From: an uncultured Bacteroidota bacterium
GTDB lineage: Bacteria; Bacteroidota; Bacteroidia; Chitinophagales; Chitinophagaceae
Assembly (NCBI GenBank): GCA_903835005.1
Contig: CAILLK010000073.1
Span: 62,001-126,000 of the forward strand
DNA length: 64,000 nucleotides
Direction of reading: 5' to 3'
Shown one piece after another: positions 9,370-17,375 of this stretch; the stretch's first letter is position 1; the number at the start of each line of letters is the position of its first letter. The notes below the pieces were generated by a model. That model did no database searches. It had not been told where the DNA came from and saw only the letters and a program-made list of their open reading frames with translations. The position numbers and the translations under genes were made by a program.

Positions 9370-9750
9370 CTAATTTTTCGGGAAGAATAGGTATTTAATA
9401 GCCAGCAGCATTAACAACACACCAAAAATTCTTTTAAGCATTAATTCGCTCAGATTCAGCGCTACCTTGCTGCCAAAATAACTACCTGCAACAAATGCCA
9501 CTATAAGAATACCTGCCAGCCTCAGATCGACAAAGCCTGCCTTGTAATAATTAATTACTGCCAGCAAACCAATTGGGGGCAGCAACATGACCAGTGACGT
9601 GCCCTGGGCCATTTTTTGACTGATTCCAAACAGGAATACAAGGGCAGGGACAATAACAATACCACCACCAATACCTACCATACTGCTCAGTATGCCCGCT
9701 AAAAGGCCAAGTGCAAGCAAAAGGAGGATAGTTGTCATATTTAAATTCAT
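9370..9750 (-). CDS. TauE/SafE-family permease, half-size
   Basis: A 126-residue, very hydrophobic protein with about four membrane segments. It carries the family hallmark GIGGGIVIVPALVF near residues 26-39. TauE/SafE (DUF81) transporters normally have two such halves and ~250 residues and move sulfite, sulfoacetate or other organic anions. This one has a single half and a clean stop after KYLFFPKN, with a following AT-rich intergenic stretch and no second half in frame. Single-repeat members exist and probably work as dimers, so this may be functional rather than truncated. Met5 (9738) is an alternative start. The substrate is unknown. Confidence 0.82.
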   Translation of the reverse strand: MNLNMTTILLLLALGLLAGILSSMVGIGGGIVIVPALVFLFGISQKMAQGTSLVMLLPPIGLLAVINYYKAGFVDLRLAGILIVAFVAGSYFGSKVALNLSELMLKRIFGVLLMLLAIKYLFFPKN

Positions 9751-9799
9751 TTTTGTTTAGGCTGAAGTCTGAAGTAAAAGCGTGAAAAAAAATATTTTT

Positions 9800-9807
9800 C
9801 AAAAATA
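9800..9807 (-). promoter_or_regulatory. Possible -7 box (TATTTTTG) of the TauE-like gene
   Basis: Matches TAnnTTTG on the minus strand, 49 bases before the ATG, but lies in AT-rich sequence and lacks a -33 TTG at N19. Confidence 0.3.
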
Positions 9808-10004
9808 CAAAGGAAATGGTTCGGATTTACGTCTATGTATTTAAAGTATCTTTTTCGCTCATGGCCTACCTTTATTTTTTACAACGCTTAGCAATAATTC
9901 AGGACATTTCGGGTTATAAGGAATAATAAATAGTAACATAACACTAGATTTGCCTGCAATAAACGTTAAAACCCTATATTTGAAAATTAATTTTACTCCC
10001 AAAA

Positions 10005-10034
10005 TTGTTTTTTAGGGTGGTACCTATATCTTTG
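10005..10034 (+). promoter_or_regulatory. Promoter of the exbB-exbD-exbD-tonB operon
   Basis: TTG at 10005-10007, exactly 19 bases, then TATCTTTG at 10027-10034: a full match to the Bacteroidota -33/-7 consensus TTG-N19-TAnnTTTG. The predicted leader to the exbB ATG is about 55 nt. Confidence 0.8.
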
Positions 10035-10094
10035 CAAACGCACAAAAAGTTATTTCACTAATATTCATAAAACAAACCAACAAAAAACAGAGTT

Positions 10095-10940
10095 ATGGCA
10101 GATGTAAAAACAGCCGCAGCAAGACCATCAGCTACCCACGGAAGCAGTGCAGGTAAGCCAAAAAATTCAAGTAATTTTCTGTACAACTTAATTATCGTAG
10201 TGGCCTGCATTGTTGTGGGGTATGTTACCTGGAAGTTTGTATTGGGTGCAGACAGTAACTTCCTGGATAAGGAAAAACAAAAAGCTACAGGTGTGTTCGG
10301 TCTTATGTATCAGGGTGGATTCGTGGTACCTATTCTTCTTGCCACACTCTTCACACTGCTTTGCTTTGTGGTAGAGCGCGCCCTCACAATTTTCAAATCA
10401 AAGGGCAAAATGGATGCAGGCGAATTTGTGCGTAAAGTACAGTATCACCTGGCCAACAAGAATATTGATGCTGCCATTGCAGAGTGCGACAAACAGAGCG
10501 GTTCTGTAGGTAACGTTATGCGTTCAGGCCTGGTTAAGTATAAGGATATGACTACCAATCACGACCTGGATACTGAGCAGAAAGTGCTGAGCATTCAGAA
10601 AGAAATAGAAGAGGCTACTGCGCTTGAGCTGCCTATGTTGGAGAAGAATCTTGTGTTCCTTTCTACCATTTCTTCGTGTGCTACGCTGCTTGGTCTTTTC
10701 GGAACGGTATTGGGTATGATCCGGTCGTTCCAGTCAATGAATACTGCCGGTGCACCAGATGCTGCTGCCCTTGCGGGTGGTATCTCTGAGGCGCTTATCA
10801 ATACTGCACTTGGTATCAGCACTTCATTCATTGCCATCATTGCCTATAACTTTTATACCACTATTATTGATGGTATCACTTATGGTATTGATGAGAGCGG
10901 GTTTACACTTACTCAGAGCTTTGCTGCGAATTACAAATAG
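10095..10940 (+). CDS. exbB: MotA/TolQ/ExbB proton channel family protein
   Basis: Inner-membrane proton-channel subunit, 281 residues. With ExbD it uses the proton gradient to energise TonB. After a ~25-residue Ala/Ser-rich cytoplasmic start there is one membrane segment near residues 28-50, a second near 72-95, and the conserved C-terminal pair (FLSTISSCATLLGLFGTVLGMI at about 192-213 and a helix in the INTALGISTSFIAIIAYNFY region). The GLFGTVLGMIRSF sequence is the family signature. The Bacteroidota form has the extra N-terminal segment seen here. First gene of a four-gene operon; a long inverted repeat follows before exbD. Confidence 0.93.
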   Translation: MADVKTAAARPSATHGSSAGKPKNSSNFLYNLIIVVACIVVGYVTWKFVLGADSNFLDKEKQKATGVFGLMYQGGFVVPILLATLFTLLCFVVERALTIFKSKGKMDAGEFVRKVQYHLANKNIDAAIAECDKQSGSVGNVMRSGLVKYKDMTTNHDLDTEQKVLSIQKEIEEATALELPMLEKNLVFLSTISSCATLLGLFGTVLGMIRSFQSMNTAGAPDAAALAGGISEALINTALGISTSFIAIIAYNFYTTIIDGITYGIDESGFTLTQSFAANYK

Positions 10941-10951
10941 TCTTTAGTCCA

Positions 10952-10997
10952 AAGTCTTTAGTCTAAAGTCGGTTTATGAACTTTAGACTAAAGACTT
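10952..10997 (+). repeat. 18-bp perfect inverted repeat between exbB and exbD
   Basis: AAGTCTTTAGTCTAAAGT (10952-10969) and its exact reverse complement (10980-10997) flank a 10-base loop. The same GTCTTTAGTC word occurs once more just upstream (10940-10950), so the element is built from short TCTTTAGTC units. There is no T tract, so it is not a standard terminator. It could act as an mRNA-stabilising or processing hairpin between the first and second cistrons. Confidence 0.85.
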
Positions 10998-11090
10998 AAG
11001 ACTAAGTACTTGAAAAAAATATACGAAAAAGGTTTGTGGAATTTAATCTATTCCGGATCTTATTAGTTTAACAGTTGAAGAGATAATAAA

Positions 11091-11759
11091 ATGCCCCACG
11101 CAAAACTCCCAAGGAAAAGCACACATATTGACATGACTGCAATGTGTGATGTGGCTTTTCTGCTATTGACGTTCTTTATGCTGGCTACAAAGTTCAAGCC
11201 AGAGGAGCCGGTAGTAGTAAAAACGCCCTCTTCCATTTCTGATATTCAGTTGCCTGATGTGGACATTATGCTGCTGACAGTGGACACAAAAGGAAGGATA
11301 TTTTTCTCAATAGACAATAAGAATAAAAGGAAAGATCTTATAGAAGCGGTTAATTATGAAAAAGGTCTCAACCTTACTGAAGCAGAAAAGAATATGTTTG
11401 CTATTGATGCATCAGAAGGTATTCCATTCGGCCAGTTGAAATCTTATCTGGATGCATCGCCCGATGAAAGGAAAACCATGGAGACAAATGCGCCTGGTAT
11501 CCCGGTTGATACTTCGGTATATGCTCCGAATAATGACCTTGCGACATGGGTTAAGAATGCAAGAAATACCAACCCGAAGCTGCGTATTTGTATCAAGGCC
11601 GATGGTGATGCTTCCTACCCAAGTGTTCAGAAAATCATTAAAACTCTGGAAGGCTGGAAAATTTTTAAGTTTAACCTGATTACCAATCTGAAAGGCGTAC
11701 CTCCGGGTACTGCGGCAGCAGCTGAGGCTGCTGAAGCGGCGGCAGCAAAGAAAGGGTAG
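11091..11759 (+). CDS. exbD: ExbD/TolR biopolymer transport protein (first copy)
   Basis: A 222-residue ExbD-family protein with the usual topology: a short basic cytoplasmic N-terminus, a single membrane helix near residues 20-38 (DMTAMCDVAFLLLTFFML, with the conserved Asp that takes part in proton transfer), then a periplasmic domain. The C-terminal periplasmic part ends in an Ala-rich tail (TAAAAEAAEAAAAKKG). Two ExbD genes next to one exbB and one tonB are normal for Bacteroidota. Cotranscribed with exbB across a 150-base spacer that contains an inverted repeat. Confidence 0.92.
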   Translation: MPHAKLPRKSTHIDMTAMCDVAFLLLTFFMLATKFKPEEPVVVKTPSSISDIQLPDVDIMLLTVDTKGRIFFSIDNKNKRKDLIEAVNYEKGLNLTEAEKNMFAIDASEGIPFGQLKSYLDASPDERKTMETNAPGIPVDTSVYAPNNDLATWVKNARNTNPKLRICIKADGDASYPSVQKIIKTLEGWKIFKFNLITNLKGVPPGTAAAAEAAEAAAAKKG

Positions 11760-11830
11760 TTTTTATTATTGGTAATTTGCAGTTATTGAGAACTGATTTT
11801 TAAACATATAAAAGTAAAAAAACTTCTGAT

Positions 11831-12421
11831 ATGGCAGAATTGGATACCTCGGGCGGGGGGCATAAAAAGGGCCCCGGCGTCAAAAAAGGTAAAAAACTGA
11901 GTACAAGAATTGATCTTACCCCCATGGTGGATCTTGGGTTTCTGTTGATAACATTCTTCATGTTTACCACAACACTGGCAAAGCCCAAAACCATGGAGAT
12001 AAACATGCCCTACAAGGATCCGAATATGAAGGAGGAGGAGCAGAACAAGATCAAGGAAAGCGTTGCCCTCACTGTTTTGCTGAGCAAAAACCATAAGCTG
12101 TACTATTACGAAGGCATGGCTACCGATCCTACCAAGCCACCGGATCTGCATGGTACTACATTTGCTGCCAAAGACGGAATAAGAGACGAGATTATAAAGA
12201 AAAAGAAGGAAGTAGATGCCATGAAGGCATCGGGCGCCCTCGGTCCGAAAGATGCGATGACCGTGCTGATAAAGCCGGATACCACCAGCACTTACAGCGA
12301 TCTGGTAAATATGCTGGATGAAATGAACATCAATGATATAAGGGTATATGCCATTATTGATATTACGGATGTGGACCAGAATTTTATCCATGAAACAGAA
12401 GTAGCCAATGGAATTAAGTAA
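11831..12421 (+). CDS. exbD: ExbD/TolR biopolymer transport protein (second copy)
   Basis: The second ExbD-family protein of the operon, 196 residues. The cytoplasmic N-terminus is longer and Gly/Lys-rich, then a single helix near residues 33-53 begins with the conserved STRIDLTPMVDLGFLLITFF, containing the channel Asp. The periplasmic domain follows. It is clearly distinct from the first copy, suggesting a heteromeric ExbD pair in one complex. It lies 71 bases after the first exbD and 51 bases before tonB, on the same transcript. Confidence 0.92.
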   Translation: MAELDTSGGGHKKGPGVKKGKKLSTRIDLTPMVDLGFLLITFFMFTTTLAKPKTMEINMPYKDPNMKEEEQNKIKESVALTVLLSKNHKLYYYEGMATDPTKPPDLHGTTFAAKDGIRDEIIKKKKEVDAMKASGALGPKDAMTVLIKPDTTSTYSDLVNMLDEMNINDIRVYAIIDITDVDQNFIHETEVANGIK

Positions 12422-12472
12422 ACAATTTACAGTTTACATTTAGCAGCAGGCAGTTAAAGAAAAAACAGTACG

Positions 12473-13264
12473 ATGGAAATAAATAAGATACTCTTAAGCG
12501 ACTATATCGACATCATATTTGAAGGCCGTAATAAAAATTATGGAGGATATGAGTTGCGCAAAAACTACCCCAAAAGGATCACTTATTCCTTGCTGGTTCT
12601 GGCGGGCATTGCCCTTTTTGCCGCTACTTATGTTATTATTAATATGAATGCCGGTAAAGAAAAGAAGGTTGTATTGGTGGCTAAGCAGGTAACACTGGCT
12701 GAACCGCCGCCAATTGACCCTAAGAAGCCACCACCACCCCCTCCTCCTCCCCCGCCACCACCGGTGAAACCAACAGTTAAGTTTACACCTCCGGTAATCA
12801 AGAAGGATGAAGAAGTAAAGGAGGAAGAAGTTCCGCCGCCACAGAAAGAAATTACAGCTTCAGGTATCAAGGATGAAAAAGGGGACCCGAACGGTATTGA
12901 TCCGGGTATTGTAGATAAAGGCCCGGGAACTGGGGTAGTAGCACCACCACCTCCTCCCGCTATCTTTAATTATGTGGAGCAGATGCCAACAACCGATTAT
13001 GATATCCATGCATACCTTGGCAAAAACACGCATTATCCCGATGCCGCCAAAGAAGCTAATATAGATGGGCGCGTAATTGTGAAATTCGTAGTTAATGAGG
13101 ATGGTAATGTATCGGATGTGCAGATAGTAAGAGGTATAGGCGGCGGTTGTGATGAAGAAGCAAAACGTGTGGTGCAATCAATGCCTAAATGGAAGCCCGG
13201 TAAGCAGAATGGTAAACCCGTAAAGGTTTATTTTACACTCCCGATTGTTTTCAAACTCGAGTAG
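12473..13264 (+). CDS. tonB: TonB family energy transducer
   Basis: A 263-residue TonB. There is a cytoplasmic N-terminus typical of Bacteroidota (DIIFEGRNKNYGGYELRKNY), then one membrane helix at about residues 36-57. The periplasmic linker includes an uninterrupted polyproline run near residues 84-98. The C-terminal TonB domain lies at about 175-263 (YPDAAKEANIDGRVIVKFVV... VYFTLPIVFKLE). It passes ExbB/ExbD energy to outer-membrane TonB-dependent receptors, none of which lies in the window. Last gene of the operon, followed by a good terminator. Confidence 0.94.
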   Translation: MEINKILLSDYIDIIFEGRNKNYGGYELRKNYPKRITYSLLVLAGIALFAATYVIINMNAGKEKKVVLVAKQVTLAEPPPIDPKKPPPPPPPPPPPPVKPTVKFTPPVIKKDEEVKEEEVPPPQKEITASGIKDEKGDPNGIDPGIVDKGPGTGVVAPPPPPAIFNYVEQMPTTDYDIHAYLGKNTHYPDAAKEANIDGRVIVKFVVNEDGNVSDVQIVRGIGGGCDEEAKRVVQSMPKWKPGKQNGKPVKVYFTLPIVFKLE

Positions 13265-13288
13265 AAAAACAAGCCGATAATTTTTTTA

Positions 13289-13313
13289 AGAGGCTGCAAG
13301 TGCAGCCTTTTTT
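13289..13313 (+). terminator. Terminator of the exb-ton operon
   Basis: GGCTGCA (13292-13298) pairs with TGCAGCC (13301-13307) and is followed by six T residues. It lies 25 bases past the tonB stop. Confidence 0.9.
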
Positions 13314-13378
13314 ATTGTTTAGACCGGGGAACCAGTGGGTTATTTTGAGGGATCTGTAAACGATGAGGTTGCAAATTA

Positions 13379-13408
13379 TTGTCATTACAGCTATAAACCT
13401 TAATTTTG
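13379..13408 (+). promoter_or_regulatory. Promoter with full -33/-7 match, 4 nt before an ATG
   Basis: TTG at 13379-13381, exactly 19 bases, then TAATTTTG at 13401-13408. The ATG of the lipoprotein gene is at 13413, so transcription should begin at or beside the start codon (a leaderless mRNA). Confidence 0.7.
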
Positions 13409-13412
13409 TTTG

Positions 13413-14147
13413 ATGAAAATCAGGTACACAGCCTTTATATTTCTTATATTATTCTGTTGCTGCCATAAAAGCAATAATAATAAGCCAGTTGCTTTTTCTT
13501 TCTCCACCACTTATGATTCTGTAATCACCACCTATGCCAATACAAGCTTTCTCTACTCAGTAAGTCTGAATGTGCTTACCGGCAGTATTACCGGCAATCA
13601 GGTTACCTATTCTGTTTCCGGTTTACCAACAGGTGTTACCGATTCACCGGCTAGTTTTATTACAAGTAATCTGCTGGGAGGTGGGTTTAATTTCAAAGTT
13701 GGCAATGTAGCTCCGGGGAGTTACCAGCTCGACCTGGAAAGCAACTGCACAGCTACAGGTATTAAGCATCACAATGTTATCCTCAAAATACTCCCCCTGC
13801 CCGATTATTCAACTACGCTTGCCGGTACATATCCTGGCTCACATAACTACTGCCAGCCAGCCGACACACTCTATTCATTCTTATCAGTGGTAGATACTAT
13901 ATCCGGCACGCCCTATACAATTACTATAAGCAATGTAAAGGTTTATGATACTACCCTAATGATTACTGCTTTACTTTCCGGTGGAATAACAATACCCCTT
14001 CAAAGAATCGGATCCTATACAACTTGGGGTGCAGGTACCTATACGCACGATAATGCTCCTTACAACATTTTGTATGCGCTTGCCATTTACGATACTATAG
14101 TAAATGGCCTAGATACACAGACATGCCTTATTCACATTCAGCATTAG
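13413..14147 (+). CDS. Hypothetical lipoprotein
   Basis: A 244-residue protein with a lipoprotein signal: MKIRYTAFIFLILFCCC then HKSNNNK, with Cys residues at the expected lipobox. The upstream codon at 13410 is TTG, so the ATG at 13413 is preferred. The mature part is Ser/Thr-rich and beta-strand-like (VTYSVSGLPTGVTDSPASF, a pattern seen in immunoglobulin-like or putative-Ig segments). I recognise no family. It is convergent with the next gene and the two stop codons overlap. Confidence 0.65.
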   Translation: MKIRYTAFIFLILFCCCHKSNNNKPVAFSFSTTYDSVITTYANTSFLYSVSLNVLTGSITGNQVTYSVSGLPTGVTDSPASFITSNLLGGGFNFKVGNVAPGSYQLDLESNCTATGIKHHNVILKILPLPDYSTTLAGTYPGSHNYCQPADTLYSFLSVVDTISGTPYTITISNVKVYDTTLMITALLSGGITIPLQRIGSYTTWGAGTYTHDNAPYNILYALAIYDTIVNGLDTQTCLIHIQH

Positions 14148-14578
14148 TGCTGTTTTGTGTACAAATTCCATACTACAGGGGTAACGGACGTATCCCTCAG
14201 TGTCATCACTTCGGCTGATAGGGTATCTAAATGCTGTATGGCCTGGCCGGTTATAGAGCCGGGAAAGTATAATTTGAGATAAGTATTATCATTGATAAGC
14301 GCCCAGCTGAAAGAACTAATATTACTGCCTGATGAGGTAACCTGCCCTGTGCCATCGCTGCTGAACTGATAAACGTGTGTACTGTCATAAAATGTAGCAG
14401 CAAGCAGTTCATTATTATCTATTATACCATTTCCGTTTGAGTCTATTGCAATCCGGGTTATCCGCCAGTTGCCGGTAAGGTCATTTTGCTGAACAGATGA
14501 AGACTCGCTTTTTTTGCAGGAGAAAAGGAAAGATACTAAAATGCAGGCTAAGGATATTGCTGAACGGTATTGCTTCAT
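14144..14578 (-). CDS. Hypothetical lipoprotein, lipocalin-like
   Basis: A 144-residue lipoprotein. The start is set at the ATG at 14578 (MKQYRSAISLACILVSFLFSC), which gives a standard lipobox LFSC|KKSES; the frame extends ten residues further without merit. The mature sequence begins LTGNWRITRIAID and contains short beta strands (YQFSSDGTGQVT, FSWALINDNTYLKLYF), resembling the small lipocalin-like lipoproteins common in Bacteroidota. It may be surface- or periplasm-exposed. No enzymatic motif is visible. Its TAA overlaps the TAG of the convergent gene by two bases. Confidence 0.7.
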   Translation of the reverse strand: MKQYRSAISLACILVSFLFSCKKSESSSVQQNDLTGNWRITRIAIDSNGNGIIDNNELLAATFYDSTHVYQFSSDGTGQVTSSGSNISSFSWALINDNTYLKLYFPGSITGQAIQHLDTLSAEVMTLRDTSVTPVVWNLYTKQH

Positions 14579-14659
14579 TATCGGAATTTGTAAGCAAATA
14601 TAAGCCACATTAGCGGCAGTAAAGTTTTAGCAGACAAATTCAGGAGCGAACAGAAGGCA

Positions 14660-15148
14660 TTAAACCGGTTGATTATTCTTACGCAAAAGGACATTAGCTG
14701 TAGCCACAATGCCTTCTTCGCGACCAATAAAGCTTAGTTGTTCGGTAGTAGTGGCCTTGATAGAAATATCTTCCACAGATATATTCAGTATTCCGGCAAT
14801 GACCTCCCTCATTTCATCAACATACTTCCTGATTTTTGGGGCCTGTAATAATATAGTACTATCTATATTCACCAATGAATAGCCCCGCTCACAAACCAGC
14901 TGGTAGGAGCGCTGCAGCAATACTTTACTGTCTATACCTTTGTAAGCGGCATCGGTGTCGGGAAAGTGCTGGCCGATATCGCCCAGGCTAAGCGCTCCCA
15001 GCAGCGCATCGCAAATGGCATGTAGCAGCACATCGGCATCTGAGTGCCCCAGGGCCCCCTTACTATGAGGAATATGAATTCCCCCGAGCCAGAATTCCCG
15101 GCCCTCAACCAATTTATGAAAATCTATTCCCTGACCTATACGATACAT
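14660..15148 (-). CDS. ispF: 2-C-methyl-D-erythritol 2,4-cyclodiphosphate synthase
   Basis: IspF, 162 residues, which forms MEcPP from CDP-ME 2-phosphate in the non-mevalonate isoprenoid pathway. Metal-binding residues are visible: Asp9 and His11 in GQGIDFHK and His43 in GHSDADVLLHA. The C-terminal ATTTEQLSFIGREEGI motif is also characteristic. Length and start match the family. It lies 34 bases after hutU on the same strand and may be read through from it. No other MEP-pathway gene is in the window. Confidence 0.96.
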   Translation of the reverse strand: MYRIGQGIDFHKLVEGREFWLGGIHIPHSKGALGHSDADVLLHAICDALLGALSLGDIGQHFPDTDAAYKGIDSKVLLQRSYQLVCERGYSLVNIDSTILLQAPKIRKYVDEMREVIAGILNISVEDISIKATTTEQLSFIGREEGIVATANVLLRKNNQPV

Positions 15149-15159
15149 AAAACCCCAAA

Positions 15160-15171
15160 CCCCTAAAGGGG
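15160..15171. repeat. Short palindrome CCCCTAAAGGGG
   Basis: An imperfect 12-base palindrome in the hutU-ispF gap. The same 12 bases recur at 38513-38524, so it is a small dispersed intergenic repeat. Confidence 0.5.
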
Positions 15172-15182
15172 CATTTACAATA

Positions 15183-16841
15183 TTATAACATTAACCCGTA
15201 CTTTTTACCTGTCTGTTTTGCTATTTCATATCCCGCATCAGCATGCCTTATCACACCCATTGCAGGATCATTAAATAATACCCTCTTTAATCTTTCCTCG
15301 GCATCATCAGTGCCATCTGCAACAATCACCATGCCGGCATGAAGCGAATAACCCATACCTACACCACCCCCATGATGAAACGATACCCAGCTTGCGCCAC
15401 CTGCAGTATTGATCAGTGCATTGAGTATGGGCCAGTCGGCTACAGCATCGCTGCCATCTTTCATGGCTTCTGTTTCGCGGTTGGGACTGGCAACAGATCC
15501 AGTGTCCAGGTGGTCGCGGCCTATTACTATCGGGGCTTTCACCTTGCCGGTACGCACCAGTTCGTTGAACATCAGTCCTGCTTTTTCCCTTTCGCCCATA
15601 CCGAGCCAGCATATTCGTGCCGGCAGTCCCTGGAAAGCAATGCGCTCCCTTGCCATGATGAGCCAGCGGTGCAGGCCCTTATTCTCCGGAAAGAGCTCCA
15701 TCAGCGCTTTATCGGTAGTGTAGATATCTTCAGGGTCGCCGCTCAGCGCCACCCAGCGGAAAGGTCCTTTGCCTTCGCAAAACAGCGGACGTATGTAGGC
15801 AGGCACAAAACCCGGAAAATCGAAAGCATTTTCCACACCCCGCTTATCGTGTGCCTGGCCGCGCAGGTTATTACCATAGTCGAATGTTATAGCGCCCCGC
15901 TTTTGCAATTCCAGCATCTGGCGCACATGCCTGGCCATAGTATCGAGTGAGCGGCTGATATATTCCTGTGGGTTACTGCTGCGCAATACATTGGCCTCGG
16001 CCACACTCAACCCTTCAGGGAAGTAGCCTATCAGCTCATCGTGTGCAGATGTCTGATCGGTAAGAGTATCAGGGGTTATATTACGGTCTATAAGCCTTTG
16101 CAGCAGATCCACCACATTACAGCATACTCCTATCGATATGCGCTCATTGTTGTGTTTAGCTTCCAGTGCCCAGTCTATGCTTTCATCTATGTTATGCGTC
16201 CACTTATCCAGGTAGCGGGTATCTATGCGTTTTTTAATGCGCCACTCTTCCATTTCGGCAGCAAGGCATACCCCCTCATTCATGGTTATGGCCAGTGGCT
16301 GAGCGCCACCCATGCCACCAAGTCCGGCCGTAACATTCAGTTTGCCCTTCAGTGAGCCATCATAATTCATATTGGACAGCGAGAGGTAGGTTTCGTAAGT
16401 GCCCTGCACAATGCCCTGGGAGCCTATATATATCCAGCTGCCGGCAGTCATTTGGCCATACATCATCAGGCCCTTGGCTTCCAGCTCCCGGAATACTTCC
16501 CAGTTGGCCCATTTGCCTACAAGGTTGCTGTTGGTGATGAGCACCCTGGGTGCATTCTTATGCGAGCGAAGTACTCCGACTGGTTTTCCGCTCTGCACCA
16601 TCAGTGTTTCATCTTCCTCCAGGTTTCTGAGGCATTCCAGTATTTTATCAAAACATTCCCAGTTGCGTGCAGCTTTGCCATTGCCGCCATACACTACCAG
16701 GTCATCGGGCCGCTCGGCTACTTCAGGGTCCAGGTTATTCTGAATCATGCGGTAGGCTGCTTCTGTAACCCAGTTTTTGCAGGTAAGCTGTGTGCCTCGG
16801 GGGGCATGAATGGTGCGGCGGCCTGTGATAATTTCTGACAT
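15183..16841 (-). CDS. hutU: Urocanate hydratase
   Basis: Urocanase, 552 residues, converting urocanate to imidazolone propionate in histidine degradation, with tightly bound NAD+. I begin at the ATG at 16841 ([16 protein letters not shown]), because HAPRGT is the conserved start of the family; the frame extends 13 further residues. Family motifs visible include [30 protein letters not shown] near the dinucleotide-binding region, SGDPEDIY and [12 protein letters not shown]. No hutH, hutI or hutG is adjacent, so the rest of the pathway must lie elsewhere or be absent. A -7 box is at 16878-16885. Confidence 0.96.
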   Translation of the reverse strand: MSEIITGRRTIHAPRGTQLTCKNWVTEAAYRMIQNNLDPEVAERPDDLVVYGGNGKAARNWECFDKILECLRNLEEDETLMVQSGKPVGVLRSHKNAPRVLITNSNLVGKWANWEVFRELEAKGLMMYGQMTAGSWIYIGSQGIVQGTYETYLSLSNMNYDGSLKGKLNVTAGLGGMGGAQPLAITMNEGVCLAAEMEEWRIKKRIDTRYLDKWTHNIDESIDWALEAKHNNERISIGVCCNVVDLLQRLIDRNITPDTLTDQTSAHDELIGYFPEGLSVAEANVLRSSNPQEYISRSLDTMARHVRQMLELQKRGAITFDYGNNLRGQAHDKRGVENAFDFPGFVPAYIRPLFCEGKGPFRWVALSGDPEDIYTTDKALMELFPENKGLHRWLIMARERIAFQGLPARICWLGMGEREKAGLMFNELVRTGKVKAPIVIGRDHLDTGSVASPNRETEAMKDGSDAVADWPILNALINTAGGASWVSFHHGGGVGMGYSLHAGMVIVADGTDDAEERLKRVLFNDPAMGVIRHADAGYEIAKQTGKKYGLML

Positions 16842-16877
16842 TAGTAAGTGTTTTAAAAATCTCTGAGATCGAAGCCT

Positions 16878-16885
16878 CAAAATTA
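16878..16885 (-). promoter_or_regulatory. -7 box (TAATTTTG) of hutU
   Basis: Matches TAnnTTTG on the minus strand, 36 bases upstream of the chosen hutU ATG, which supports that start. Confidence 0.45.
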
Positions 16886-17231
16886 CAGTTCAGAAAGAAG
16901 ATTTATGCTATTAAATTGTCCCGGGTTAAAATGAATTTTACAGCTATACGTCTGGATTTTACTTCTACAAGGAATTTTTTCTGGCGTTCCGGGAACTTTA
17001 ATTTAGTACGCCTGGCATTTAAAAAACACAATGTATCTTTTCCATATTTCGAAATAAGGCAAATTATTTGTAAATTGTTGAAGCTAAAAACTGGCAATCA
17101 TAAGTCATATTCTGCTCTTTGTATAAATAAAATAGGTATTTAAAGGATATTTGGTTCATAAAATATGTGTTTTACTCATATTAAAGCATATTTTTTCTCT
17201 TTTTTTAGTTTTTTTAACCGAAAATGAATTT
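16886..17231. other. AT-rich intergenic region between hutU and the DUF4783 gene
   Basis: Strongly AT-rich with no convincing ORF or RNA. It leads into two sigma-54-like motifs at its right-hand end. Confidence 0.4.
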
Positions 17232-17248
17232 TTGGCTTGATTTTTGCT
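17232..17248 (+). promoter_or_regulatory. Sigma-54-like -24/-12 promoter motif, copy 1
   Basis: TTGGCTTGATTTTTGCT has the invariant GG (17234-17235) and GC (17246-17247) separated by exactly ten bases. It matches TGGCACGRNNNTTGCW except for TT in place of AC. Transcription would begin near 17260. Confidence 0.5.
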
Positions 17249-17319
17249 GTATTAAATAGGCTACTTGTAGTCGGAAAAAATTATTAGTTATTTTGTAATA
17301 ATCTTTGCAAAAAAAAATT

Positions 17320-17336
17320 TTTGGCTTGATTTTTGT
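17320..17336 (+). promoter_or_regulatory. Sigma-54-like promoter motif, copy 2
   Basis: A near-exact copy of the upstream motif (ATTTTTGGCTTGATTTTTG is shared) with GG at 17323-17324 and GT instead of GC ten bases later. The shared 19-mer makes this a direct repeat 89 bases apart. Confidence 0.4.
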
Positions 17337-17375
17337 AGTATTTTTACTGATCAAATGGGCATGTGTGTTAGCGTT

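Noticed and set aside
16916-17143. A 75-codon plus-strand ORF between hutU and the DUF4783 gene
   Set aside because: AT-rich random-looking peptide, no promoter match and no domain; it overlaps the probable hutU promoter region.
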